Shown: positions 12,871 through 23,295 of the stretch, piece after piece
How positions within the stretch are numbered: position 1 is the first letter of the stretch
Layout: the number at the start of each line of letters is the position of its first letter
NCBI GenBank assembly: GCA_007570785.1
Contig: ML661900.1
Coordinates: 6,121,800-6,185,799 of the forward strand
Source: Antilocapra americana
Lineage: Eukaryota > Chordata > Mammalia > Artiodactyla > Antilocapridae
Direction: 5' to 3'
Length of the DNA stretch: 64,000 nt
Translations under genes and position numbers: made by a program
Notes under the pieces: generated by a model
The model's database searches: none
What the model was told of the DNA's origin: nothing
The model's input: only the letters and a program-made list of their open reading frames with translations

Positions 12871-12922
12871 ATTCCTGGTGGGCTACAGTCCATGGGGTTG
12901 TAACTGGACACGACTGAGCGTA

Positions 12923-13330
12923 GAGAGTGCCATACCGAGTGACATTCAGTCAGACAGAGAAACACAAATTTCATATGATATCACTCATGTGGATTCTAAA
13001 AAAAAAATGATACAAATGGACTTATTTACAAAACTAGAGTTACAGATGTAAAAAACAAACTTATGGTCACCAGGGGGAACACGGGTGAGGGATAAACTGG
13101 GAGATTTGGATTGACATAAACACACTACTATACATAAAATAGAAACGAATAAGAACCTTCAGTTTAGAACAGAGAACTCTACTCATTACTCTGTAATGAC
13201 CTATTTGGGAAAAGAATTTAAAACAGAGTGGATATATGTGTACGTATAACTGATTCACTCTGTTATACAGCAGAAACTAATATCACATTGTAAATTAACT
13301 ATATGCCAATAAAAAATTAATTTAAAAAAA
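12923..13330 (+). mobile_element. L1 3' end
   Basis: GACATTCAGTCAGACAGAGA, CTTATGGTCACCAGGGGGAA and AACTATATGCCAATAAAAAA, followed by an (AC)n tract. A short Bov-tA piece precedes it at about 12870-12922. Confidence 0.88.
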
Positions 13331-13333
13331 GCC

Positions 13334-13352
13334 ACACACACACACACACACA
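13334..13352. repeat. (CA)n microsatellite
   Basis: About nine CA units in the A-rich tail of the preceding L1. Confidence 0.9.
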
Positions 13353-13551
13353 AATACTTGTAAAAAGAAAAACATAAGCAAATGAACAGAGATCAATACA
13401 TAAAAAGGTAGAAGACAATTTCTTGGAGCTGAAGAGAGACTTGAATTTTCAGTTCAACAATGTCAGAGAGGATTATTGAAAAAAGAAAAGACCTATAGCT
13501 TGAAGAATCATTTTCAAGAATAAGGAAAAATTACATAAAAGCCATTAGCAG

Positions 13552-13835
13552 GGGCTTCCCTGGTGGTCAAGTAGTTAAGAATCCACCTGCCAATGCAGGG
13601 GACACAGGTTGGCTTCCTGGTCTGGGAAGATTCCACATGCCTCGGGTGAGGGGGGGGGGCAACAAAGCCTCTGTGCCAAAGCTACTAAAGCCCGCCCGCC
13701 TAGAGCCTGTGCGCACTAGAAGGAACCGCTGCGAGAGACGCCCTCGCACCGAGAGTAGCCCCCCCTCTTTGCAACTAGAGAAAGGCTGCACGCAGCAACA
13801 AAGACCCATCACAGAAAAATAAAATAAAAATCCTT
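13552..13835 (+). mobile_element. CHR-type SINE, full length
   Basis: GGGGCTTCCCTGGTGGTCAA through GCGCACTAGAAGGAACCGCT to ACAAAGACCCATCACAGAAA with an A-rich tail. Contains a run of nine G near 13650. Confidence 0.9.
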
Positions 13836-14006
13836 AGCAAACAAAACAGATTACCCAGAGAGGAAAAACAGACAACAATTGACTTTCTCACCTGCAACTC
13901 TGAAGGCCACAAATTTACAAAGCAATGTTTATATATTCCAAGATCAAAGATTTGTGACTGTGACCTCAGAATCTTGCAATGAGCTAAACTTGCCTTTAAA
14001 TGTGAC

Positions 14007-14105
14007 TCCATGGTCTCACTGCCTAGGGCCTGGGTTTGATTCCTAGTCAGGGAATTAAAAATCCCACAAGCTGCATGGCACAACCAAAAAATTTTATAAA
14101 TACAT
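14007..14105 (+). mobile_element. CHR-type SINE fragment with 9-bp flanks
   Basis: GCCTGGGTTTGATTCCTAGTC through ATCCCACAAGCTGCATGGCA. AAATGTGAC flanks it at 13998-14006 and 14106-14114. Confidence 0.8.
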
Positions 14106-14502
14106 AAATGTGACAGCAAAAGAACATGCAAGTTAAGATACTCAAGGTTCTGGAAAGTAAGCTCCAAAAATCAACCAAAAAATTTACTTGAAGTATTCCA
14201 GTCAACTGGGAAATGAATAACATTAAATAACTGAAGAAAGAGGAAGATATAGAAAAAATTACTGTGGGCAGCAACACCCATTAGAATCTAAGATTATAAA
14301 TAACAAGTGGGTTATAATGTGATAATTAACTGTCAATAAAAGATGCTTAGAATAGAAGAGACAGAAAATTTGGTAATAATCTAGAGATAAAATTTCATGT
14401 TAATCCAACTATATCTGAATGTGGGAATGGAAGGAGAGAAGAAAAAGTATGCTATAAGTTTTATCCTATCTGGAAGAACAGTTGTAATCTACTCTTGATG
14501 GT

Positions 14503-14703
14503 TCAGTTGGAAAAGAATCTGCCTGCAATGCAGGAGACCTGGATTTGACCCCTGGGTCGGGATGATCCCCTGGAGAAGGGAATGTCAACCTAGTATTCTT
14601 TCCTGGAGAATTCCATTGACAGAGGAATCTGGGTGTCTACAATCCATAAGGTTGCAAAGAATCAGACATGAGTGAGCAACCAATGACACACACACACATA
14701 CTC
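14503..14703 (+). mobile_element. Bov-tA SINE with 12-bp TSD
   Basis: GAATCTGCCTGCAATGCAGG to ATCAGACATGAGTGAGCAAC, then (AC)n. Perfect ACTCTTGATGGT at 14491-14502 and 14704-14715. Confidence 0.95.
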
Positions 14704-15340
14704 ACTCTTGATGGTGAGAGAGAGATATACATACACACATATGTTCTAAAATGTTTGTTAAAAATTTAAACAAAAGTAGAAAGAGGAGATACAGATACAT
14801 CTCTACAAAGAATACACATTAAAAAAAAGTCCGAGGAATATGCTAGTCATATGGTAGGCCCCAAAGAAAACCTGAACATAGTCACAGATACAACTCTTAA
14901 ATACTAGTTGACCATATTGTAGAAATTAACATCAAATATTTAAATCAAACAACACAAGCTACTTGAAAATTTTAGAAAACATTCTCCCCCAAACTCTTCT
15001 ATCAAAGAGAAAATGTTTAAAAAGAGAAAAGACTGAAATTAGAGATATTTGAGAGATGATTGACTATGATTATATTACTTGTCAAAGTTATGGGAGGCAG
15101 GCAATGTTATACTCAGAGAAGAATACAGTTAACAATGAGAATAGCAAGTAGATGAATTAGATAGATGTTCAGTTAGATGAATAATGAGAGAAGAGTACAA
15201 CAAAGAAAATAATGATGCTAAAAATAAAATGATTAATTAGAAAAAAGGAAAACATTAATATCAGCAAGCAATAAAAAGACCCTCCAAAATAGCTAGTGCT
15301 TTGAAAAGATCACTAAAATAAGCACAAATATACAACATTA

Positions 15341-15536
15341 GGAGACTTCCCTGGTGGCTCCTGCCTGCAGTGCAGGAGACTCGGGTTTGATCCCTGGGTC
15401 AGGAAGATCCCCTGGAGAAGGGAATGGCAACCCACTCCAGTATTCTTGCCTAGAGAATCCCATGGACAGAGGAGTCTGGTGGGCTACAGTTCACGGGACT
15501 GCAAAGAGTCGGACGTGACTAACACTTTAACTTTCA
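15341..15536 (+). mobile_element. Bov-tA SINE with 10-bp TSD
   Basis: GGAGACTTCCCTGGTGGCTC to GTCGGACGTGACTAACACTT. TACAACATTA at 15331-15340 and 15537-15546. The head is shortened after GGCTC. Confidence 0.95.
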
Positions 15537-16535
15537 TACAACATTAGAAATGAGAAAGGGGACATAATTACAGGTATAGAGGAGATATTTAAATTGTAAG
15601 ATATTTCTAACTCAAGATGAATTAGAAAACATTCCAGAAAATGATTCATGACCCTCCCCAAAAAGGGGAAAAAAATCTACTCTCCAAAAAAGGTACCTGT
15701 CTCAGAGAGCTTTTCAAGAAACTTCTATAAGCTTGAATTGCTTATGTCCTTTATTCGACAACAGAGAAATTATAAGAATAGTATTTTAACATTTATTGAG
15801 TATTTAATATGTGCCAGGCACTATGCTAAAGCAATTTATATATACAATCATATTCAAAAAAGCTTACAAACTCATTGAAAAAGATTAGAATCAAATGGAC
15901 ATGAAAACTTGACAAGGAAATCATATATGTGCATAAAAATTGACCACATTTATAAATATAGATAATAGCCTAGATAAAATAGTACTAAATGGAATCGAGC
16001 TAGAAATTAAAATAATAGTATGCCATGACCAAATAGTTTTTCCTCCTGGGAATTAAAATAATGGTTCAACATAAAGAAACCCAGTGATATCATTCATCAT
16101 ACTAAAAAGTGAAAGGACACCTTCAGAGTCCAAAGAACACCTATCCCTGAGTTAAAACAAGACAACAGCAACAACAAAACTCTTAGTAAACCAGAAGCAA
16201 AAGGCAACTTTCTTAATGTGATTTTTAGAAGTCACCTAAGGAAGTCAACAATAAACATACTGAACAAGAAAACATAAGAAACTTTTTCATGAAAGATAGG
16301 TACAAAGCAAAGGTGTCTTTTCTAACCACTTCACATTATACAATGTTGCCCTGGCAGTTCTGGCCAATTCAGTGAAACAAAGCTACAAAAAGGTAATACG
16401 TATAAATTCTGGAATGAAAAAAGTTTTTATTATTTCTAGATGATATGACTATTTACCTATAAAATCTAAAAAAAAAAAAAAATCAATAGAAAAACTTACA
16501 AGAATAAAAGAGCCCAATAGGACGGCTAGATATAG

Positions 16536-16571
<36 letters not shown>
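16536..16571. repeat. (TG)n microsatellite
   Basis: About 16 TG units abutting an antisense Bov-tA. Confidence 0.95.
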
Positions 16572-16572
<1 letters not shown>

Positions 16573-16686
16573 GTCGCTCAGTTGTGTCCAACTCTGTGAC
16601 CTAATGGACTGCAGCCAGCCAGGCTCCTCTGCCCATGGAATTTTCCAGGCAAGAATACTGGAGTGGGTTGCCATCTCCTTCTCCAA
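16571..16686 (-). mobile_element. Bov-tA 3' fragment, antisense
   Basis: TAGTCGCTCAGTTGTGTCCA to TGGGTTGCCATCTCCTTCTC. Confidence 0.92.
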
Positions 16687-16794
16687 TATATATATATACA
16701 CATACATATTAGTGAATGTTAATGATAATCAGTTAAAAACTATAATGGAAAAGATTCCATTCGTATTATTACATACTATCCCATAGGCAGTACG

Positions 16795-16988
16795 TGTTCA
16801 GTCGTGACCAACTCTTTAAAACCTCATGGACTGTAGCCTGCCACGCTCTTCCCGTCCATGCGATTTCCCAGGCAAGAATAATGGAGTGGGTTGCCATTTC
16901 CAGATCTTCCTGACCCAGGGAGCTAACAGATGTCTCCTGAGTCTCCTGCACTGCAGGCAGATTCTTTACTGCTGAGCCACCAGGGACC
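16795..16988 (-). mobile_element. Bov-tA SINE, antisense
   Basis: GTGTTCAGTCGTGACCAACT to TTTACTGCTGAGCCACCAGG. Confidence 0.93.
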
Positions 16989-17040
16989 TTCACTACAGAT
17001 TGTAAATTTAACTATAATTTAAAAGTTCAAAATATTGTGA

Positions 17041-17235
17041 GAGCGTTAAAAGTTCACACAGTTATGCTATCTTTTTGCTAAAAAAGAGAAAAATAAGTCC
17101 TATAAGACTATACACTTATATCTGTGTGTATATTCATAAACTCTGGAAACTTTTAAAACTGGTGAAAGTGAAAGTCACTCAGTCATGACAGACTCTTTGT
17201 GACCCCATCGACTATGCAGCCCATGGAATACTCTT
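17041..17235 (+). repeat. Local duplication copy A including start of a SINE
   Basis: GAGCGTTAAAAGTTCACACA to CTCTGGAAACTTTTAAAACTGG, then GTGAAAGTGAAAGTCACTCAG (antisense Bov-tA start). Matches 18422-18600. Confidence 0.85.
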
Positions 17236-18421
17236 TCAAACCCAAAAGATGTAACCAGAGATGAGGTCAATTCGTCCAAGATTTAATTCCATCTCAATCA
17301 AAATCGCAAAGAACATGTGAATTCTGAAGCTTCCTGAAGTGTAAGAGCAAAAGAAGCTGCACAAATTGTAAAAGCAAAATTATTTCTGAAGACTGGCAAT
17401 TCACCCTACCAAATATAAAGCTACTGAATTCCTTATAGCAGTAAGGATTAACGTAGGAATTGTGTTCTGCACTCTGGTGGTGCAGAACAGAGATTTACAA
17501 ACATATTCATGACTATGTGGACATGTAGTACAAGATTAAAAGGGTATTTCAGATCAAAGCCAAGAGCACATTATTCATAAGCTAGAGGGATATATTGTAC
17601 AACATGGGACATATAGCCAATGTTTTATAATAACTATAAGTGAAGTATAACCTTTAAAATTGTGAATCACTATGCTGTACACCTGTAACTTATAGAATAT
17701 TGTACAACAACTATGCTTCAATTTAAAAAAATAGGAAAAATCAAACAAAAAGTAGATTATTCAATGGAAATTGTTAAGAGAACTGGCTTTCTATCTGGAG
17801 AGAAATGAGAAGTGAGTGTTCCTATCTTACATCACACACAAAGATAAGTTCCATGGGAATTAAGATTTAACGATAAAAATAAACTATTAAAATAGAGTAT
17901 AAGTAAATATTTTCAATACTGGCATAGGCAAAATCTTTCCCAGGATGACCAAAGCCAGATACCATAAAGGAAGAGATTAATGGCTTAGACTATATAGAAC
18001 TAAAAACTTGAACACAATGCCTTGTATTAAATGAATGACAAAGGTCAACAAAGGAAAAATGTCTGCACTATAACAAGCTCTTACAATTAAAGAGTAATTC
18101 CTAACAGTAAACAAACAAACAAGTAAACAAAAAGGACCTCAGTAAGCAATTCACAAATGAAGCTCAATGACCAATAAACACATGAAAAGCCACTGGACAA
18201 CCTCAATAATAAATAAAGAAATTCAAACTCAAACAACAATATCAGCCCTTGTGTCATCTGGTAGTACAGGTGGTAAACCTCCTAGCAGGAAGCAAGAAAG
18301 TTATAGTTTAGCAGGAATGGAGCTCTGTCTGAGTGTGTCCCTTATGGGCAAAGAATACCCTCACTTTGTAAGCTGATCCCCAAGAATTTTATACAGCTAC
18401 CTATTGTAGGTGGGTGAGAGG

Positions 18422-18545
18422 AGAGCGTTAAAATTTTACACAGGTATGCTACCTTTTTGCTAAAACAGGGAAAAATAAGTCCTATAAGACTATATACTTG
18501 TATCTGTGTGTATATTCATAAACTCTGGAAACTTTTAAAGCTGGT
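18422..18545 (+). repeat. Local duplication copy B (flank of a Bov-tA)
   Basis: GAGCGTTAAAATTTTACACA to CTCTGGAAACTTTTAAAGCTGG. About 90% identical to 17041-17165. Confidence 0.85.
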
Positions 18546-18733
18546 GAAAGTGAAAGTCGCTCAGTCATGACTGAGCATAGTCATGGAATTCTCTTTCTGC
18601 ATAGTCCATGGAATTCTCTAGGCCAGAATACTGGAGTGGGTAGCCTTTCCCATCTCCAGGGGATCTTCCCAATCCAGGGATCAAACCCACATTGCAGGCT
18701 GACTCTTTACCAGCTGAGCCACAAGGGAAGCCC
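18546..18733 (-). mobile_element. Bov-tA SINE with 12-bp TSD, antisense
   Basis: GAAAGTGAAAGTCGCTCAGT to AGCTGAGCCACAAGGGAAGC. TTTAAAGCTGGT at 18534-18545 and 18734-18745. Confidence 0.95.
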
Positions 18734-19192
18734 TTTAAAGCTGGTAACAATGGTTAACCTTGGACTGGGGAGGGAGAAGGGATAGGTATTAGGCAGATGT
18801 GGAACAAAGTGGAATGGAGACTTTGTTCTCTCTATACATTTTTTAGCAAATTTTTGAACCATATTAATGTATTTTATCTGTCTAAAAAAACCTGAATTTA
18901 AATTCCTGTGCTGCTTGGTAAAAATAATTAAAATGAGACTTGACTTTCTTCATACAGACCCTCCCAGGAAGCTCGGGAGTGCTTTTGAGCCAGAAACTAA
19001 CTACCCACATCTCATTCTACAACAGCTACAGGGAGACTGAGTTGCAGTGCTTATGGAAAATTCCACTCTTTAAGAGTTTCTATAGGGCAGATTGGTAACA
19101 TGTATCGAAATATAAAACTTTCATATCCCTTCACTGAGTCATGGCATTTAAAAAAATTTATCCTAAATAAATGACTGGATATGGGCGAAAAG

Positions 19193-19921
19193 CCTCTTGA
19201 AAGTGAAAGAAGAGAGTGAAAAAGCTGGCTTAAAGCTCAACATTCAGAAAACCAAGATCATGGCATCTGGTCCCATCACTGCATGGCAAACAGATGGGGA
19301 AACAGTGTCAGACTTTATTTTTTTGGCCTCCAAAATCACTGCAGATGGTGAGTGCAGCCATAAAATTAAAAGACACTTACTCCTTGGAAGAAAAGTTATG
19401 ACCAACCTAGACAGCATATTGAAAAGCAGAGACATTACTTTGCCAACAAAGGTCCATCTAGTCAAGGCTATGGTTTTTCCAGTAGTCATGTATGGATGTG
19501 AGAGTTGGACTGTGAAGAAAGCTGAGTGCCAAAGAATTGGTGCTTTTGAACTGTGGTGCTGGAGAAGACTCTTGAGAGTCCCTTGGACTGCAAGGAGATC
19601 CAACCAGTCCATCCTAAAGGAGATCAGTCGTGGGTGTTCATTGAAAGAACTGATGTTGAAGCTGAAACTCCAATATTTTGGCCACCTCATGCGAAGAGTT
19701 GACTCATTGGAAAAGACCCTAATGCTGGGAAGGTTTGGGGGCAGGAGGAGAAGGGGACGACAGAGGATGAGATGCTTGGATGGCATCACCGACTCGATGG
19801 ACATGGGTTTGGGTGGACTCCAGAAGTTGGTGATGGACAGGGAAGCCTGGCGTGCTGCGATTCGTGGGGTCGCAAAGAGTCAGACATGACTGAGTGACAG
19901 AACTGAACTGAACTGAACTGA
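19193..19921 (+). mobile_element. BovB LINE 3' end, young, with intact C-terminal frame
   Basis: An uninterrupted 230-codon frame (19197-19889) covers the BovB ORF2 C-terminus ([43 protein letters not shown]). It ends in a GAACTGAACTGAACTGAACT tail. Target duplication ATGGGCGAAAAG / ATGGGTGAAAAG at 19181-19192 and 19922-19933. It is 5'-truncated and has no RT core, so it is not autonomous. Confidence 0.93.
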
Positions 19922-20179
19922 ATGGGTGAAAAGATGATTCTGCAGCATTATTTCTTGTGAGGGGAAATCGGGAAGTATTACTATCAATCCATTCACACGG
20001 GAGAGCATAAACTGTGGTCATTGCTACTGATGCTGCTGGTGTATGGACCACATTGTGAGTTGTAAGACCTCAGAAGTTCCTTGACCCACGCCCCTGGCTG
20101 TGAGGCTCTGGATCTCTGCTCCCCACACCCTCTACCTGGCTCTTAGATGTGCCACCCCACCTTCGGGCGGCCTGCTCAC

Positions 20180-20646
20180 CTGGTCAGCATAGGGCTGCGG
20201 TGGTTGGGGTTGGAGCAGAAGATGTTGTTGGACTTGCGGGTGCTGTCCAGAAACTCACGCACTGACTGGCTGCGGAGCTCCACCAGCGGCCGGGCCTCGT
20301 GCTTGAGGAACCACTGGTGCGCCTCGAAGCACTTGGCGCAGATGAGCTGCTCACACTCGAAGCACCAGTAGTGGGCCAGCTCTTTGCAGCGGGTGCAAAA
20401 CGCCTGCTCATGTGCGATCTGCTGGTACACCGACAGCCGCCGCTGCAGGCTCTCGAAGAAGACGTTGTCCAGGGCCTGCGTGCTGGCTCCTGAGGGCCAG
20501 GGAGCCTGGCAGACAGGGCACTGTGTGCCGGGCTGCTCCAAGCATCCTGAGCACAGCGTGTGCAGACAAGGCAACAGCTTGGGGCACTTAGCTTCTGCCC
20601 GGCAGCCCTGGCAGCGCAAGAACTGGAACTCTTCCTCCATGGCTTG
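20180..20646 (-). CDS. PML: PML coding exon 2 (RING finger, B-box 1, start of B-box 2)
   Basis: The acceptor is a pyrimidine tract ending CCCCAG at 20647-20652 and the donor is GTGAGC just below 20180. The exon encodes the RING beginning EEEFQFLRCQGCRAEAKCPK, then the linker with FFESLQRRLSVYQQI, B-box 1 (CTRC, CFEC, CAKC) and the FLKHE motif with K160. It ends at NIFCSNPNHR, the start of B-box 2, interrupted by the phase-2 exon boundary. Its length is two codons shorter than human exon 2 as I recall it (473 bp), the difference falling at the exon start. There is no stop or frameshift, so it appears functional. Confidence 0.95.
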
Positions 20647-22697
20647 CTGGGGAATCAGAGAGGGAGGTGAGATGTGAAGTCCCAGGAACCCCCACCCAAA
20701 CGGACACCCACCCTGTGGCTGCACGCTGAGTGGTACTTCCTGTTTCATACTAAGCTGTCACTGGATGACAAAAACCCAGGCTTATCAGTATCCCAATCCT
20801 TCATTGACGTAGACCCTCCCACACTCACTCCATGATTTACTGAGCATCCGCTTCTCATAAGACACAGTACCAAGCCCTAAGATACACAGATGTCTAGCAG
20901 CAGTCTCCAACCCTTTGGGGACCAGGTTACGGTTTCCTGAAAGACAGTTTTTCTACAGGTGGGGTGATGTGGGGATGATTTAAATGCATTACATTTATTG
21001 TGCACTTTATTTGTTTCCACTGTGATAATTCGGTAGTGCAAGCGATGAGAGTGGCTGTAAATACAGATGAAGTTTTGCTCTCTTGCTGGCTGCTTGCCAC
21101 TGTGAGCCCGGTTCCTAGTACGCCAGAACAAGTGCCACTCCGTGGCCTAGAATTTGGGGACCCTGGATTCCAGGACAAACCCCTGCCTTCAAGGGACTTT
21201 AAAAAAGGAGATTCATTAAATGTGTGTCATATAACCTCACACAAAATGCTTACTGCACTTTGCTGGTTCCTCAGACACTTAAACATAGAACTACCATAGG
21301 ATCCAGCAATTCTACACCTAGCTATATACTCAAAAGAACAGAAAACAAGGGTTCAGATGCTTCTATATCCATTATTCTGTACAGCATTACTCACAGTAGC
21401 CAAAAGGTGGAAACAACTCAAGTGTCCATCAACAGATGAACGGGTAAACAAAATGTAGTATATACATACAATGAAATATTATTTAGCCTTAAAAAGGACA
21501 TTCGGATACATGCTACAACATGAATATACCTTGAAGACATAATGTAAGTAAAACCAGTCAAACACAGAGACAAATACTGTAGGATTCCACTTAAATAAAA
21601 TATCTAGACTAGGCAAATTCACAGAGACATAAAGTAGATTAGAGTTTACCAGCAACTAGGGGGAAGAGGAGAATGAGGAAGTTAAAGGGTACAGATTTTG
21701 TTTCAATGAAAAAATTCTGAAAATAGACAGTGGTGATGGTTCTAAACATTGTGGAATGCATTTAATGCCACTAAATTGTACACTTAGAAACAGATAAAAC
21801 ATACGGAACATAATACAGTACCTGGCATGTGAGAAATACTCAAACATGTTAACTAGTATTATAAATATGATTCCTAGGTGTTATAATGCAACTAATAAAA
21901 GTTAAATGCAGTATGGTGTTATGGTATTCATGAAGGAGAGTAAAAAGGGCCTGGAAGAAAACAGAGCAAGTGATCTAAGCACTTCCTTTGGGGGTGGGGA
22001 GTTTGTGCAGCAAAAAAACCAGTAACCCCCTGAAAAACCCCTTGGGATAGGGGTTGAGGGAGCTCGGTGCTCCAGGAAAGGGATCCAAGAAGCTTTCTAG
22101 AGGAGAAACCACAGGAACCCTGAGCCTTAGCCAAGACACCTCTCTCCCACTTTCTGATCTGGGAACAAGGGTTCTGGCTTTTCCACACCTGGCACAGGTC
22201 CGGGGTTGCCAGGCGGGTGCGATAAGACTACTACCTCCATTTTCCTTAACAGGTGTTCCTTCATCTGAAGTAGGGGATAAGAGGCATGTCGCCAGCTTGG
22301 GCAGAAGAGTCTGGTCGGAAGTGCCACTCACCCTCAGCATCACCCTGCTGCTCGAGGAGAATCGCAACACAGAGAGACCCCTCCCCTCAAACTCATGCTG
22401 GTCCCCTTTTCTACTTTCCACGACCCCTAACCCAGCCGAGAAGGTCAGGACCCTCGCACCTGGTCTCCCTACTTTGCGTCATTTCTCAAGGTACTTGGTC
22501 AAGTCCCCCCATTCCACCTAATTAACAAAGCCCGAACCCCATCTCCCCAAACGCAGTAGTACCTCTGTGGGGCTGCTGCTGTGGCTGGACTGGTGGCCTT
22601 CGGAGAGGGACTCCGGGGGAGGCATGCTGGGGGAGTGGGGCAGCGCGGGGTCCTGGCGGGGCCCCGGAGATCCGGCAGGTTCCGGATCCTGCTGCAT
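20180..22697 (-). CDS. PML: PML (promyelocytic leukaemia protein, TRIM19), 5' part: coding exons 1-2
   Basis: PML is the scaffold of nuclear bodies. It is a TRIM-family protein that is SUMOylated and coordinates apoptosis, DNA-damage and interferon responses. Two minus-strand coding exons are visible: exon 1 at 22697-22563 (45 codons) and exon 2 at 20646-20180 (467 bp, phase 0 entry, ending two bases into codon 201). Joined, they encode about 200 residues: a Pro/Ser-rich N-terminus, a complete C3HC4 RING (C57, C60, C72, H74, C77, C80, C88, C91), B-box 1 from C129, and the first residues of B-box 2. These positions match the human numbering I know, including SUMO-acceptor lysines K65 and K160. 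Exon 3 onward (rest of B-box 2, coiled coil, isoform-specific tails) is not found. It should lie beyond base 1 across a large intron 2, as in human. The gene is divergent from STOML1, conserved synteny that supports the assignment. Confidence 0.95.
20895..21175. mobile_element. Old non-autonomous DNA transposon (hAT-like)
   Basis: The left end reads CAGTCTCCAACCCTTTGGGG and the right end TTTGGGGACCCTGG, which are imperfect terminal inverted repeats of the CAGNNGTCCCCAACC kind. The internal stretch (GCATTACATTTATTGTGCAC) is a familiar mammalian DNA-transposon body. No clear 8-bp target duplication survives, so the family name is not certain. Confidence 0.5.
21262..21800 (+). mobile_element. 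Old L1 3' end
   Basis: The sequence runs through the characteristic L1 3' region: ACTACCATAGGATCCAGCAA, then the phrases about counting cycles of repeats typical of L1 tails (TGGAAACAACTCAAGTGTCC, AATGAAATATTATTTAGCC), ending near CTAAATTGTACACTTAGAAA. It is heavily diverged, with no open reading frame. Confidence 0.7.
22563..22697 (-). CDS. PML: PML coding exon 1 (start codon, Pro/Ser-rich N-terminus)
   Basis: The ATG on the minus strand is at 22697-22695, in a CpG-rich context, followed by 45 codons beginning MQQDPEPAGSPGPRQD and containing the PML-typical SMPPPE stretch before ending in SSSPTE. The reading frame passes cleanly into exon 2 (codon 46 is Gln). The donor is GTACTA, a weak match to the GTRAGT consensus. 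An interferon-response-like element lies 13 bp upstream of the ATG. The start was chosen because it is the first ATG after that element and the exon length (135 bp) is close to the human first coding exon. Confidence 0.9.
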
Positions 22698-22709
22698 GGA
22701 GTCCCGCGC

Positions 22710-22722
22710 AGTTTCGATTCTC
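22710..22722 (-). promoter_or_regulatory. ISRE-like interferon response element in PML 5' leader
   Basis: The minus strand reads GAGAATCGAAACT, ending 13 bp before the PML ATG. I recall this exact 13-mer as the reported ISRE of the human PML promoter that makes it interferon-inducible through ISGF3/IRFs. A second IRF-type sequence, GAAAAACTGAAAC, lies on the plus strand at 22743-22755. Functional status is inferred from identity and position. Confidence 0.8.
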
Positions 22723-23096
22723 AGATTTGCTCTTCGAGAGCGGAAAAACTGAAACAGAGGCAGGCGCCAGAACGCTGAGCTCCAGGAGCAGCCCTAAAGG
22801 GGAGGTGCCAGCTCAGGGCCCGCCTCCCAGAGGAAGTGAGACACTAGCTACCGGCGGTCCTGGGGCGGAGAGGCTGGCCCAGGGTCCTGAAGACACGCCC
22901 AGAGCGGTGAGGAGGGAGAGAAGATGTGTCGCACGCAGGATAGTGGCAAAAGTGATGTTTCTGCAGGATGGAGGCCGTCCCTGCCCTCGGCTTGGAATCT
23001 TTCCTTCAGCTCACAATGGCACAGCTTCATGCCAGCCCTCAGCTGGGAGCAAAAGCCACACAGCCGGGCCACGCGCTCCTCCTACTTTGGAAAAAA

Positions 23097-23295
23097 ATTG
23101 AAAGTGTTAGTCTTCTAGTCGTGTCCGACTCTTTGCGACCTCATAGACTGTCGTCTTCTAGGCTCCTCTGTCCATGGGGATTCTCCAGGCAAGAATACTG
23201 GAGAGGGTAGCCATTCCCTTCTCCAGGGGACCTTCCCAACCCAGGGATGGAACCCAGGTCTGCTGCAGGCAGATTCTTTATCCTCTGAACCACCC
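23097..23295 (-). mobile_element. Bov-tA SINE, antisense
   Basis: Reverse-oriented Bov-tA: TAGTCTTCTAGTCGTGTCCG at the left (BovB-derived 3' part), through CAGGCAAGAATACTGGAG, to the tRNA-derived head TCTTTATCCTCTGAACCACC at the right. Confidence 0.9.

Larger units (their letters stand above)
15880..18170 (+). mobile_element. Old L1 ORF2 remnants with later SINE insertions
   Basis: GCCCTGGCAGTTCTGGCCAA, ATTTCTAGATGATATGACTAT and CTATATAGAACTAAAAACTTG are decayed L1 ORF2 segments in sense orientation. They are interrupted by Bov-tA copies and part of a local duplication. Confidence 0.6.
1..20179 (-). other. PML: PML intron 2 (partial), repeat-dominated
   Basis: No conserved exon is recognisable on either strand between 1 and 20179. 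The exon 2 donor at 20179 opens this intron on the minus strand. The content is old L1, a 2.2-kb BovB, several Bov-tA and CHR SINEs and simple repeats (listed separately). Human PML also has a very long intron 2 (over 20 kb from memory), so absence of exon 3 here is expected. Confidence 0.75.
20647..22562 (-). other. PML: PML intron 1
   Basis: This intron separates PML exons 1 and 2. It contains an old DNA-transposon-like element (20895-21175), an old L1 3' end (21262-21800), and about 700 bp near exon 1 with no recognisable repeat. Reading frames of 60-155 codons near 22054-22521 lack any recognisable domain and have no splice-supported continuation. Confidence 0.7.

Noticed and set aside
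13552..13835. Functional tRNA gene from the tRNA-like SINE head
   Set aside because: The cloverleaf is incomplete and the A-rich tail and dispersed copies identify a CHR-type SINE.
19197..19889. 230-codon open frame as a host gene
   Set aside because: It is the C-terminal part of BovB ORF2, flanked by a target-site duplication and ending in the BovB tail.
22054..22521. 155-codon frame in PML intron 1
   Set aside because: No domain, an opposing 148-codon frame on the other strand, and no matching splice sites into PML.
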